Part shown: piece by piece, positions 36,906-49,911 of the stretch
How positions within the stretch are numbered: position 1 is the first letter of the stretch
How the letters are laid out: every line of letters begins with the position of its first letter
DNA from: Hymenoscyphus infarciens
Taxonomy: Eukaryota > Ascomycota > Leotiomycetes > Helotiales > Helotiaceae
Assembly (NCBI GenBank): GCA_001414345.1
Contig: LLCB01000059.1
Coordinates: 124,001-188,000 of the forward strand
Length of the DNA: 64,000 nt
Direction of reading: 5' to 3'
Position numbers and translations under genes: made by a program
The notes under the pieces: model-generated
What the model saw: the letters and a program-made list of their open reading frames with translations, nothing else
The model's database searches: none
Told to the model about the DNA's origin: nothing

Positions 36906-37493
36906 AATAGAGGTAGGAAGTCTTTTAGTCTTTAAACTATAGAACTTTATAAGGTTATAACTAAGTTATATATTTATAAAAGAAAAGGTATTTACTTTAA
37001 GGTTACTAAGAGTAGTAGTTTATATATTAAATCTATTAATAGTTATTATATTAAATAAAGTAAACGCTTTCTTATTAATTAATAACTATAGATTAATCTT
37101 AAAAAGATTAATCTTATATTTATCTAAAAAAGAGTCTTCTTTTAGACTTCTTTATTTCTTAACTCTAAGCTAGTATCTTCTCTTTTAAGCCTTTTAAGGT
37201 TAACCTTATATATCTTTAGCTTTAGATAATCTTTAATATAATAACTAAGCTTACTATAATTAAAGTATTTATCTAATAATTCTAAAGTTAAGTAGTTATT
37301 TATAATAGAAGTATTAAAGCGTTTAAGAGAGATAAAAGAGGTTATAAGAAAAGAAGAGCTAGTAAGTATAAGAGTAGATATATACTAGTTTAAGGTAAAA
37401 GGAAAGTTTATTACTTATACTTTTTAAGAAGCGAGATTTTAAAAGTTATTATTAATACTACTTATAAGATTATAAAAAGAGTTTATATCTCTC

Positions 37494-37989
37494 TATAACA
37501 GCACGAAATACATATAACTATAGTAGAGGTATATAGGAGTACGTATAGTAGAATGACGTATATAGATACTAGGCTCTAATATAGAAGAAAACAATCACTG
37601 TCTCTCTACTATACTGAATATAAACGTCTATATATAAGAAGGTTAGAAGCTTCTAAGTTCTAATAATAATAATAACTAAGCCCTATCTAATATAGCTAAT
37701 ACTAAATAATAAGAGCTAAAAAGCTAAATATATAACCTCTAATCTTTTAGAAAGCTAAATATATAATATCTAAACCTTAATCTCTTCTATATATAAATGT
37801 TAGATATTAATACCTTTAGCACTTCGCTTATATAAGTATCGGTTATTTGTAATCTCGGCTCTAGAGGTATTAGAGGTATTAGCACTGCTTAGGGGTATCG
37901 GCAGTTTTACGAATACCGACAATTTAGAGTAGTGCTGTTATATAATAATCTAGCTATTATATAATAATCTAGGATAGTATACTATCATA
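37494..37989 (-). repeat. LTR of the 8.1 kb element (left, 3' in element sense)
   Basis: 496 bp, near-identical to 45094-45589. Differences are mostly C/T and G/A. Confidence 0.9.
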
Positions 37990-38689
37990 TCCCCCCTCCT
38001 TTAAAAAGACTTATCCTAAGTCTTCTATTAGCAATTAGCATAGTATTAAGTCAATTAGAGTATTGTTTATCTTTTTATTATAAAGAATATAACTTATCTT
38101 ACTATTATAGTATCTAGTAGTCGAGGTAGAGTCGGTGGCTAGTAGTATTATCGTTTAAGAGCTAATCGCTCTTTATTTACTACTATATACTATATAATAA
38201 TAGAATACAAACAGAAGAGAAGCTAATAATTAGCTAGTAGGTAGAAAGTAGTATACTACTATAGAGTTATCGTATTCTTACTATTATTATATATTATAAT
38301 AGTAATTATTAAGCGATAAATAATAATTATAAAGCAATAGCTATTATTAAAAGTAGTATATTAGTAGACAACTTTTCCCTAATTCTAACTTCTCTTCTTC
38401 TTTTCTTTTTATCTAAATAATATAAATAGTAAGAATACCTTCTAATTAGGTATATTCTTATATACTAACTTATCTCCTAGAACATATATATATATTATAT
38501 ATATATATATAAAAGTAAGTTCTTCTCTCCTTAATTAAACCTAATTTAAGGCTAATCTAATATAGTAAAATACCTCTTCTATATCCTTCTAGTATACTTC
38601 TAGCTACCTACTAAGTCTACTATATTTAGTGCCTTTAGATAAAATCTTAGAATAGAGATTATATATATGCTTTTAAGAAGCCGAAGTTA

Positions 38690-39310
38690 AAGAAGTACAG
38701 GTACTATATAGAGTAGAATACTATATATATTCTAGTAAGTTTAATCCTAAATATATATTAAATCCGTTCTAACTTAGGTAGTTACTATAGTTTATTAAGA
38801 AGGAGTTTAGTAAGCTTATAAGTAAGGAGGAGAAGGGAGAGGTTAAGAAAGCTACTAAGGCCTTAGATAAGGTATTAGTTATTACTAGTATAAAGGCACT
38901 AAAGAATAGCTTAAAGGTATAGTTTACTCTCCTAGAGAAGACTTAGACGCTTTATGCTAAGGTTACTATAAGTACCTCTTACTTATTAGAGGGGTTTTAG
39001 TTACTAATATTTAATAGTTCTTATACTATACTATAGAGGGTAGGACCTCTATCTAAACCTAGGTTTAGGTCTTCTTTAAGGCCTATTTAAAGAGTTTATA
39101 GGCGTCTCCTCTAAAGCCGGTTATAGAAGGTCGCTAAGGTAAGAAGCGTCCCTATAAGGAGGAGGTAGTAGAGGAAGAGCTAATTTAAGCTTCTTACGCT
39201 TAAGAAAGTAGGGAGAAAGATAATAAGTTAGAGGAAGGAGAGGCTATAGCCTAGAGAGGGTTAGTAGGCCCTGTTTTAGTAGTAACTTAGTCTTAGTTCT
39301 TTACTTTATT
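38690..39310 (+). pseudogene. Degraded Lys/Glu-rich frame antisense to the element's gag-pol
   Basis: Between pol and the 3' LTR the plus strand (opposite to gag-pol) shows coding-like stretches, such as 'KKEFSKLISKEEKGEVKKAT' near 38810-38870 and an acidic E/K-rich run near 39155-39240, broken mainly by TAG or TAA as RIP would make. Function unknown. It may be an accessory or captured gene, or chance. Confidence 0.35.
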
Positions 39311-41870
39311 AATTTCGAACATTCCTACTAGTTAGTGTTTTATCTTAGGTTTTTATTATAAGTTCCTTGTTAAGAGTAACTAGAATTAGAGGGTATTAAT
39401 ATTATAAATTAACTCTTTTATCTAATTCTTATCTAATTCCTATATATTAAGCTATTTAGAGAGGTATTAGAGTAGTCCTAGCTCTTCTAAATATTTAGTA
39501 TAAAAGTCTCTTAGATAATATAGTAAACCCTGAAAATTATTTATAGAATACTAAGTAGAATCTAAATTATATCTAACCTATTTTACTTAGTATTATAGCT
39601 ATCTTCTAAAAAGTCTACTACTAAGTATTTCTTATATCTCTTATTCTTATATACCTTTAATAATATCTAGTAGAGGCTCTAGAGCCTCTTATTCTAGTAG
39701 AAGAGTATTTAGATCCTTTAAAAGTATATTAGAAGTGAAAACATTATAAATTAATAAGCTTTTAGGAAGTTTTAGCTTATAGAAGTATCTTATACTTTCT
39801 AATATTTTAAAAGGTTCTATCTACTATTTAATAAGCTTTTAACTAAGACGATTTATCTTAAGATTCTTAGTAGATAAGTAGACTTTATCTCTAATATCTT
39901 AGTTAATAGCTTTTTAGTATTAGTTTATACTATCCTCTATCTTTTTCTAAGCCTTACTTATATTATCTTTAGCTATCCTTTAAGTAGAGTATATATATTA
40001 AGCTACTTTTACTACCTTATTATAGTTAAGTCGTTCCTAGAGAATAGAAGTCTCTAGCGTATTCTAGTTCTATAAAGTCTTTAGGTCGAGTCTAAACTTA
40101 AGCTAATAAGGGGTTATACTAATAGATAAGTATAGAAGTGTTATTTATACTCTATCTATTAAGGAGATTAATTCGCTCTAGTTATCTTAATAGTAGGTTA
40201 TAAAGAGCCTTAGTCTCTAATTAATATATTAGTTTATTATCTCTATCTATCTATCTATCTATTTATAGTAGATAGTACTAAGCTTAAGCTTAATACTAAT
40301 TATTTAATAAAATTTAGTCTAAAATAATAATATAAATTAAGGTTCTTAATTAGATATAATCGATTTAGAGTAATAGCTAAAATAGTAAATCTATTAAATA
40401 AAGAGTTTAGCTAGTCTTTTAGCGTCTATAGTTAAGTAATAGAGTATTAATACTAAATCCTTTTTAAGTTAGTTAATAAATACTAATATAGTATTAAATC
40501 TGTGTTTATCTTTTAAGAATAATTTAAAGTCTATATATAAATATTATATAGAATAGTTAGATATAGATAAGAGGTAAAGAAAGCTTTATTACTTAGTTTA
40601 TTAAGAATAAGAGTATTTATAGGCTTAATAATTCCTTATATATCTCTTATAGTCTAAAAACATTCTAGCCTAGTAGTAGTATTATACTAATAACTAGTAT
40701 ATCTTTTTCGTACTTAGATAAGTACTAGATACTTAGTTATAGACTTCTTAGATTAGTTTTATATAGAGTTCGGTGTTCTTTTAAATATAAAGTCGATTCT
40801 TAAAGAGTAGTAAATTATCTAATAAGAGGTAGTATCTATCTAGAAGTTAATAACGTTCTTTCTAAAAGGAGTATAGGTTATCTTCTTTTAACTTCTAAAT
40901 TATATCTAAACTTATTCCTAGAATATTGTCTAACTAAATTATATTAAGAGAGGTAGACTATTCTTATAAAAAGGTCTAAGTAAGTTTAGTGTTAATTTAG
41001 AGGTCTAAACGATTTAGTACTAAGAGAGTACGTAAGTAGCTGTCTACTTTAGCTTAATTATAGGTTTTTAGGTCTTACTTACGTCGAGTTAATATATCTG
41101 CTTTTTAATTACTCTTCTTAGACGTAAATTAGATCTAAAAGTTAAAGTCTAATAGAAACTCTATCTATTAGACTTACTTAGCTATAAGTAGCTTAGTTAT
41201 TATAAAGTATTCTAATAATCTATAATCTAAATATATATTAATATACTTCTAATATAATATAAGTTTAGAGCGCTATTTCTTAAAAGCTTCTATAATAGTA
41301 GATAGCTCTTTGTTATAGATCTTCTAGTTCGATTCGTAGCCGACTAGAACGTATAAGTAGAACCTAATAAAGTACTAAAGGCTATTATGTTATTATAAGA
41401 ATATATCTGCTATTACTCCTTCTAAGGAGTTTATTTCTACCTTTATATTATAATTAAGGTTAAAATAGTATAAGGTTTATATAGTAAGTAGCTAGGTTCT
41501 TAGCACTTTAAAGGCCTTATTATATTTAGATATCTATAGAAACAGCTCTATAGAGTGTGTTATTATAGTTAGAGGTTTAGCGATTTTAGTATAACCTTTA
41601 ATAAATTATTTATAGAATCTTATAAACCTTAGATAAGACTTTATACCTATTATAATATTAGGTTAGACCTAGTTTTATAAAGGCTCTACTTTTTCTAGAT
41701 TAACTTTAAGTCTTTTTATAGTTAAGATAAATCCTAAGTATTTAACTCTAGTAATACTAAATTCGCTTTTCTTAATATCTACTTAAAGTCTTACTTCTTA
41801 GAGCTAATTTAAAACCTTTTTAACTTATTCCTTATATTCTTTAATAGTATTTAAATAAATTAAAATATTA

Positions 41871-41916
41871 TCTAAATAGATAATATAGAAGTCGTCTAAA
41901 TAATTAATTAAGACGT
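41871..41916 (-). pseudogene. Reverse-transcriptase catalytic motif relic
   Basis: Minus-strand frame retains Y-L-D-D followed by F-Y-I-I-Y-L-D, the active site of a Ty3/gypsy-type reverse transcriptase. Confidence 0.8.
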
Positions 41917-43439
41917 TATTTATATAACGTTAATAGATAATAAGGCTATTATAGAGTCTAAAAGAGAGAACCTTATATTTATATATACTATACCTAGTTT
42001 TAAACGTAGTTATCTCTTCTAAGTTAGAGTCTATTTAGATATAATAGAAAGCTTATCTAATATCTAATTTAGTAAAGATTTTAACTATTCTTATCCTAGA
42101 AAGGAGCTTATTAATATAAGAGATTAAGTAAGGATTATTTTAAGTTAGAGTATTTAGCTTCTTATAATTAATATAGAACTATAACTTATTACTATTAGCC
42201 TTTTTAATAAAGAGTATAGGAAAGGTAAAAGAGCTATTACTATTAATAATAAACCCTTTATCTAAGTTCTCTATAAGATACTCTTTTATAGCCTTAAGCT
42301 CTATAGTTAACTATTAATATAGAGGCAAAAAGGAGTTAAGAAGTAGCTTATTTAAAGTAATCTTGTAATTATATTTATAGTAAGAAGGAAGCTTATTAGA
42401 AGCTACTTTTAAAAACACGTCTTTATAGAATAAGTAATACTTTAAGAGTTAGGCCTATATTAGAGCTCTTATCTTATCGTTGTCTTAGAGAGAGGCTAAT
42501 CTCTTATCGATAACCTAATCTAGCTTATAGAGGCTTATTATGTAAAATTCTAAATTAGGCTGTTTTATATTATAATATATTATATTAGCGCTTATTTTAT
42601 AGATAAAGAAGTGTAGAGTCTAGCCTTTTAAGGCTATATTAGTAGTTTATAGAGGCTTTAGACTAAAGTCGGATATTAAAATTTTAGAAGGTGTTATTAT
42701 AGATAGAAGTAATAACTTAGCTATATATATAAGTCTACTCTTTTTACGTCTTTCTTATTACTAGATAGTATATTCTCTTTAGTTTATATCTAACTAGTAA
42801 TTTAAAAAAGGTTTCTAGTTCTAGCTAGAAAGAGAAAGTAAAATTTCCTTACTATAGTAGAGAGTTAAGAGGTATTCGGCTAGCTAAGTAATCTAGTTCT
42901 TTAAGAAGTTAAGAAGAACTTTAAAATAGTTTAACTACTTATTATTAATAATTAGGTCTTATTATCTAAGGTCTAGGATAATAAAGGAGTAGTTATAGAT
43001 ATAATATTTATCTACGTTTAAATATAGTTATATAAACTAATTTACCTAGCTTTTAGTACTATTATTATATCTATAAATAGATACTAAATAAGGTAGTTTC
43101 TAGATCTTTAAACCTATTACTTTTAATAATTATAGAGCTAGGGGTTAATTTAGAAATAGGTACCTGTTTACTCCTATGTCTACTAAAGCTTATATTTTAA
43201 TACTATATCTCTATATACTAAGAATAGTATTTATAAAGAATTATTTTCCTCTTATAAGCTTAGAAAGGTTAAGTCTAGATAGATTATATTTATATAGGCC
43301 TAGGAAGGTATTTTTACCTAAGCCTCTTCGTTTTCCTCCTAACTTAGGTTAGAGTTAGAGTACTCTTTAAGTAGTTGTTCTTCTTTAGATTAATCGTCCT
43401 CCTCTATCTTATTAATACTAGGTAGATTAGAATAGTTAG

Positions 43440-43485
43440 ACTTAATATACCTAGGTTTCCTATAATTATAGTACTTTATACTAGT
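43440..43485 (-). pseudogene. Gag zinc-knuckle relic of the 8.1 kb element
   Basis: Minus-strand frame fits a CCHC knuckle with Cys and His codons turned to Tyr and Gly codons to Arg, as RIP would do. Confidence 0.6.
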
Positions 43486-45093
43486 AAAGAGTTAGTCTAT
43501 AAACGAAGTCTTTAATCTTTTATTAGTAGAAGAGAGTTTAAGAGATTAAGAAGTTTTTTAAGAAGTAGTATAAAGTCTATATAAGAGTAATAAGAGTTTT
43601 ATTAAGGAACCGGATAAGGTTTAGTTAGTGTTAAGCTTTTAGTATAATAAGCTTATTATAATAGGTTTTTTAGTACTTATTATACTAGTTATATATAACT
43701 TAGTATTATAGTGCTATTCTTTATTTATAAATAATAAGTCTTTTACTATCTTGTTAAAGTTAGTATTCTAGTACCTTTTATTATTAACTAATTAGGTTTA
43801 GAGCTAAGACGTAAGTTTATCCTATATATAGTAGAACTTATCTTACTTAGATACTTCTCTAAGTATTACTATACTTAAAAAGCGACTTTTGAATTCTATA
43901 AAACTTTCTCTTATATAACCCTTCTATTCTATCTAAAGAGACTAAAAAGCGTTCTAGGTATCCTCCTTCTTATAACCTATTAGATAGTAGGTATTAAGAA
44001 GCTTAATTATCTCTTTATAATCTTTAAATACTATCTTACTTATGTTAGACTTATATTAGAGCTCTAAGTAGTTCTAGGCGAGTTTCGTTATCGTCCTTTA
44101 AATAAGAGCTTTATAAGTTAAAGGCGTCTAATAATAGTTAGTGTTTATATAGAGTCGATTATATATTAATATTCTCTATTACTTATATATAGGTAAAACG
44201 CTATTATCTAAAAGTTTAATTTTTTCTATAATCTTACTTTTAATAGATTAAAGGGCTTTTAAAGTGCTTTTAGGTTATAAGTATAGAGTAGGTTATAGTA
44301 AAGGATAAATATTAGAGGTAGGGTCTTACCTACGATAGTAGTTTAAAGAGATAGAAGAAGGTGTTTATATAGGTTAGATAAGACTTAGACTTTAGTTATT
44401 ATTTAGTAGTTATTAACTAATTTGTTATACTAGGTCTAATAATTAAGTAATCTAATTATCTTACTCTAAAATTCTCTATTCTTTTTCTTAATCCTTAGCC
44501 TTTATAGCTTAGATTATACTCTATATCTTGTCTATATTAGAGAAGTCTTATTAATCTCTCTAGCTTCTAAGTGCTAGGCCTTTGCCTTTATTATTCTTAG
44601 GCTTCTTACCGTTCTTAAGAGTACGGTACTAAGTCGAGGACCTTTTAGTAGAGGCTTAACTTTATTCTCTAAGAGGTCGCTCTATACTTAAGAGTAGAGC
44701 TTAAGAAAGACTAGAGGTCGCTCTAGATTCTAATATATTAAATATTAAATTAGAGAGGAGAGAGAGAGGTAGGATTAGATTTAGAAGCCTTCTAAATAAC
44801 TATTATAAGTTAGCTTATTTACTAAATCTAGGGTTATTAAGACTCTTAGAAAATACTTAGTATATTCTAATTCCTTAATATATACTAAAATACGATTTAC
44901 ACTAGCTGTCTATATAGATAATAAACCCTACTATTACTAGCTGTCTAAGTAGTCTCTAATTACCTAGCTATATAAGAATATTATTATAATATTCTAAATT
45001 AAGTATAAATCAACTTCTAAATAAGGAGCAGCGATAAGCTTAAAAAGAGATATTATTAAGGCTATTACTAGTAAAGAAGAGTAATTGTTTTTA

Positions 45094-45589
45094 TATAATA
45101 GTACGAAATATATATAACTATAGTAGAGGTATATAGGAGTATATATAATAGAATAACGTATATAGATACTAGGCTCTAATATAGAAGAAAACAATCACTA
45201 TCCCTCTATTATACTAAATATAAATATCTATATATAAGAAGGTTAAAAGCTTTTAAGTTCTAATAATAATAATAACCGAGCTCTGTCTAATATAGCTAAT
45301 ACTAAATAATAAGAGCTAAAAAGCTAAATATATAACCTCTAATCCTTTAGAAAGCTAAATATATAATATCTAAACCTTAATCCCTTCTATATATAAATAT
45401 TAGATATTAATACCTTTGACACTTTGCTTATATAAGTATCGGTCATTTGTAATCTCGGCTCTAGAGGTATTAGAGGTATCGGCACTGCTTAGAGGTATCG
45501 GCAGTTTTATAAATACTAATAATTCAGAGTAGTGCTATTATATAATAATCTAGCTGTTATATGATAATCTAGGATAGTATGCTATCACA
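45094..45589 (-). repeat. LTR of the 8.1 kb element (right, 5' in element sense)
   Basis: 496 bp. In element sense it begins TGTGATAGCATAC, so it kept its TG end. Followed on the plus strand by the CTCTC duplication. Confidence 0.9.
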
Positions 45590-46614
45590 CTCTCTTAGCT
45601 TAGAACTTAGTAATAATAAGAGATTAGTATAGTATAAGAGTTAACTTATTCTATAAGTCTTCTACTTAGTCTTATTAGAGAACTTTAGCTTTATTTATAA
45701 GTTATTAGAACTTAGTATAAAAGTTATAAAAAGTTTCTTCTTTTAATATAATAAGGTCTTAATATTAGATATAAGCTTCTTAGTATATATAAAAGCTAAA
45801 AGTAATATTTTAAAAGTAAGTTAATATCTCTTTATAACTATTAAACTAATTAATAGTATTAAACTTATATCTTAGATAAATATAGTTTTAAGCTCTTTTA
45901 GAAGTATAATAGTAGATTAAATTTATTCTTACTTCTTTAAACTTAAAGTAGTTAGTATTAATAGATAACTCTATTATAATTTTAGTTTCTTAGGTTATAT
46001 AGATAAATTTATCTTCTATAGTAAATTAGTAAGAATTAGCTATTCTACTTATCTTCTTTAATAATAAAACTATAGAAAGAGAACGAGTTATATTAAAAGT
46101 TTATAGTTAAGTAGAGGTATATTAATAAGAAGTACTAGTTATATTTAAAGTATTTACTTTAAGTTTATAAACTTTACTTATTAATAAAGTTATTACTTTA
46201 AAGATTTATTATAGAGTAGAGTTAAGTAGAGATAACTTAGGGATCTTATACTATAAGGAACTAGTAGTTATCTTAGTAAAAGGAGGTAGTAGTAGTATAA
46301 TAATAGCTAGTATATATATTTTAGTAAGTTAAGTTCTTAAGCTAGATTAAGACACGACGTTAATAGAAGAAGGAAGAGGGATTAGCTCTACTAACTCTAA
46401 AGTAGAGTAGAATAGTTCTTAGGTTAATAGGTTACCTTTAAAGAACTCGATATAGCTAATAGAAGAACGCTAGACCTTACTACTTAACATAAATAGGTTA
46501 GGCTTTATAAAAGAGAATAGTAAATTTAGAGGATTTAATATAAGTAAATATATATATTATTATTAAGATATTAGTAAAAGCCTTCTTAAGTAAAGAGAGA
46601 GAGTTTAGTTTTAG

Positions 46615-46805
46615 TATAATAGCTCTCTATAAATATATAAAGAAAGTACTTATAGAATAGTATCTAATATTAAGAAAAACTAAACTAAAGAGAAAAGCAA
46701 AGAGTGTAGACACTCTAGCTTTATTTATATATATTAAGCGAAGCCTTAACAAAGCCTTAGAATAACCTAGTTACGTAAGTAACGTATATAACTAAGACTA
46801 TCATA
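46615..46805 (-). repeat. Right LTR of the three-LTR unit
   Basis: 191 bp, followed by the GTTTC target duplication. Confidence 0.87.
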
Positions 46806-46810
46806 GTTTC

Positions 46811-48474
46811 TAGACTAAGAAAGTAAATAAATTAGTTATTAAATAAAGCTATTTCTAAAGTATTACTTATACTAAATTTAACTTATAAAATCGCTTTCTA
46901 AAACTCTCTTTTTCTTTACTCTTTTTATTCTTAAAATTATAATAACTCTTTAAAAGTCTTCTATTATGTATAGTAAATCTATCTACTACTATACGCTATA
47001 CTAATTATATTTTAACTTTTAAAAAAAAGTTTTTTAATATTAACCTTAGCGCTTAGCTTCTTTAAATAGAGCTTAAATTAAGACGTTAGTATTAGTATAT
47101 TCTTATAGTCTAGATATAGTTTAAAAACTAGTTTAAAGATTAGATATAACTAGAAATCTAACTTTCAGAAATATATATATTAAATAATAATAATACTAAT
47201 AATAATAATAAGAGATAAATAGAAACTCTTAAAGCTTCTAGTAAAAATAATAGTACTCTATTAATAATAATTAATAGTAAGTAAATTAATAGTAGAGTTA
47301 TAGTTATATAGATATATAAAAAGAGAGTAACTTTCAACTTATATAAACTCTATATACTAAGATCTAAAGAGCTAATAATAAGCTCTATTAATAGAAACTA
47401 TTTATAAGATCTTTCTTTAAGCTCTTATTATATAAATAATTACTTAAATATTATATTTTTATTTAATATTTATTATAAATAATTAAAAGCTTATTTAACT
47501 CGTATATCTCTAGAATATATACTATTAAAAGTTATAAGATAATATATATAAAATAATAATACTAATTCTATATATCTACTTATATTTAATATATATATAT
47601 ATATTTAAAACTAATATAAATCTCTTATTTAACTTTATATATCTTAGTACTCTATACTAATATATCTAAGAATATTTACTAGAATATATACTACGAGCTA
47701 AACGATTACTTAATATTTTAAGAGATAAGTAATATTATAAATTAACTTATATAAGCTTACTCTTTATAGTATATTATTAGATATTTATATATATATATTT
47801 AAATAATTTATAAGAGCTAAATAGGCTCTAATTCTTTATTTATCTATTTATTATATAGACTTAGATAGAAGAGGCTTTCTTAAATAAACCTTTTACTATC
47901 TATTATATTACTAACGAAAAGAGAGACGTTAAGATCGATCTTCTTATAATAGAAGGTTTCTATAACTTCTTTCTCTTTATTCGTTCTAATCTAATCTAAT
48001 CTAATCTAATCTAATCTAATCTAACCTCTTAGTACGCTATATCTTCTTCACTTTAGCAGATACGTAATATATAGTATATATACGTCTGTTTTTCTATTAA
48101 AGAAATTAGATATTTATATATACTTTTATTTTTCAAGTCTTCTATATATAATATATTTAAGAATAATACTAATTAATTACTAAATTAATAAGATAAAATA
48201 CGATAGAGATCTTCAAAACATATCTATAGCTAATAAAGAATAGTTCTCTTAAATATTACCTACTCTTAAGTACTTTTCTATTATTCTTTTATAAAGAGAG
48301 TAAAATACTCTCTAATAATTTTCTATCTTATTTTTACAAAGGTAGTAAGATACTCTTAGATAGCTATAGTTATAGATATAACTACTAGTAAAGCAGTTAA
48401 AAAAAGATCTAGTATATCTAATATACTCTAGAATCTAGAAACTGAACTCTCTTTTTAAAGAATAATAATTTACT
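46811..48474. repeat. AT-rich decayed sequence, end of block 4
   Basis: RIP-type composition, no open frame and no element recognised. Includes the TAATC array at about 47983-48024. Confidence 0.5.
47983..48024. repeat. (TAATC)n microsatellite
   Basis: Eight or so tandem copies of a CTAAT/TAATC pentamer. Confidence 0.85.
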
Positions 48475-48615
48475 TTCCTTTCTTTCTTTCTTTTTCTTTT
48501 CTTTTCTTTTCTTTTCTTTTCTTTTTCTTTCTTTTCTTTTCTTTTCTTTTCTTTTCTTTTCTTTTCTTTTCTTTTCTTTTCTTTTTCTTTCTTTTCTTTT
48601 TCTTTCTTTTCTTCC
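48475..48615. repeat. (TTTTC)n pyrimidine microsatellite
   Basis: Long array of TTTTC pentamers with TTTC interruptions, at the junction between the AT-rich block and island 5. Confidence 0.9.
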
Positions 48616-49598
48616 TAACCTTTTATTTAGTATAAACGAACCTTCTTTTAGTATAAATAATAAATAATAAGTAATAAGAGACTTATAAATATAAATGTAA
48701 ATTTAGATGTAAATGTAAATGTATAGTACCCCTGGGAGTAATGTCCGTTTCTGTCACCTTGTTCTGAGGAAGAAGAAGAAGAAGAAGAGGAAGACTAGTT
48801 TAATAATATTCCTTCTCTCTCTCTCTCCCTCTCTCCCTCCCCCCCTCCCTCCCTCCCTCTCTATCCTATACTTTCTATCCTACACTCCTTTAAATATCAT
48901 ACTACTCACTATCTAGCAACCCGTATCTAGCAACCCGTATCTCGCATCTTATATCTCACTTAAAAGCTGACACTCCCACCTCGACGCTCTACCCTCCACT
49001 GAAACACAATCCAGCCATTAGCCAACCAAGGACAAGAAAAGAAAAGAAACCCCGAAATCAAAACTCTTATATAACAATCACTCAATCAAATTACTCAATT
49101 AATCCCCCCTACCCCCGCTCGTAAGAACCGCGATGAAAGATTAATGTAAATCCTACTGAAAATCTCTAACCTGATATCCAATATCCAATATCCAATACCT
49201 AAGCGTCAAACCGCCTATCCCTCCCATTTCCATTTCCCATCCCATCCCATCCCATCCCATCCCATCCCATCCCTTCCCATCCCAATCCAATCCAAGACCT
49301 AAGACCCAATCCAAGACCCAATCCAAGACCCAAGACACCCACCCACTCACCCACCCAGCACCACCCTCTCATGCTATGAAACCCCAACCAAATGTAAAAC
49401 TCCAACCTAATAACAAACGCCCAATCCCGGGTATACAGGCAGCAGAAGAACAAGAAGAGATCCGAGAGCTATCCTTAATACAGCTTAAAGAGGAAAAAAA
49501 GAAAGAAAGAAAGAAAGAAAGAAAGACAGAAAGACAGATAGATAGAAAGAAAGACAGAAAGACAGATAGATAGAAAGAAAGATAGAAAAAACGCCAAG
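48616..49598. repeat. Low-complexity cluster
   Basis: Successive simple repeats: GAA units (about 48770-48792), CTCC/CCCT runs (48810-48860), a duplicated 'ctagcaacccgtat' (48913-48942), (CCCAT)n at 49237-49281, a CCAAGACCCAAT array (49282-49335) and GAAA/GACA/GATA units (49497-49587). The open frames over them are only translated repeats. No gene. Confidence 0.8.
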
Positions 49599-49911
49599 AC
49601 AATCCCAACAAATTCGCCTCGGGCGTCAAAATGTGCGCCTAAAACAGCCAAAAGTAGAAATGGGAAAAAATCCGCCTCCTACTGAAAATTCCCGCCCACG
49701 GGCTGATGGGAAAACGCAAAAGTTACTCCGTCGGATTAGCCCAGTACAATTCGCTGCATTCGCTCAAGGTACCGCATAATCGGAGGAGGAGGAGGGAAAA
49801 AAGGTGGAAAGTTCGACAAATACGAGGTGTTGGAGTGAGACCATCCATCGCGGGGTGAAGATACGATTCGTACGAATACAAGTATGTGAGTGATGGGGAT
49901 GTTTTGCAAGA
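49599..49911. other. 3' flank of the small cysteine-rich ORF
   Basis: Ordinary composition, no supported gene. Probably the 3' UTR of the minus-strand small gene. Confidence 0.35.

Larger units (their letters stand above)
37494..45589 (-). mobile_element. Full-length Ty3/gypsy-type LTR retrotransposon (8.1 kb), RIP-decayed, nested
   Basis: LTRs 37494-37989 and 45094-45589, both 496 bp, flanked by CTCTC (37489-37493 and 45590-45594). The minus-strand polypurine tract AAAGGAGGGGGG abuts the left LTR, so transcription is on the minus strand. The reverse-transcriptase catalytic region survives at 41871-41916, read on the minus strand as V-L-I-N-Y-L-D-D-F-Y-I-I, and a gag zinc-knuckle relic with Cys-to-Tyr changes at about 43440-43485. 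The order gag (right) then pol (left) agrees with orientation. The target is the partial body of the three-LTR unit; removing the element rejoins 'atatctctc' to 'ttagcttagaactt' as in the paralogous stretch at 35680-35700. Confidence 0.9.
31113..46805 (-). mobile_element. Ty3/gypsy-type unit with three LTRs, RIP-decayed, carrying a nested element
   Basis: Outer LTRs 31113-31303 and 46615-46805 (191 bp each) are flanked by GTTTC (31108-31112 and 46806-46810), so the whole 15.7 kb behaves as one insertion. A third LTR lies inside at about 36705-36905. Between the left and middle LTR is a near-complete body on the minus strand: a polypurine tract next to 31303 (complement of CTACTCTCCTTTT), a reverse-transcriptase active-site relic near 33800-33845 (Y-L-D-N) and a zinc-knuckle relic near 35418-35462. 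Between the middle and right LTR lies only a partial body, matching about 35090-36704. That part is itself interrupted by the 8.1 kb element. All frames are closed by RIP. Confidence 0.85.

Noticed and set aside
38690..39310. Functional host gene inside the AT-rich block
   Set aside because: Frame is interrupted by many stops and lies within the ends of the 8.1 kb element, so it was kept only as a pseudogene candidate.
47983..48024. Possible interstitial telomere repeat
   Set aside because: The unit is a TAATC pentamer, not the TTAGGG hexamer of filamentous ascomycetes.
49153..49629. Several open frames with Trp-Asp-Gly-Met or Lys-Glu-Arg repeats
   Set aside because: Direct translations of CCCAT and GAAA-type microsatellites.
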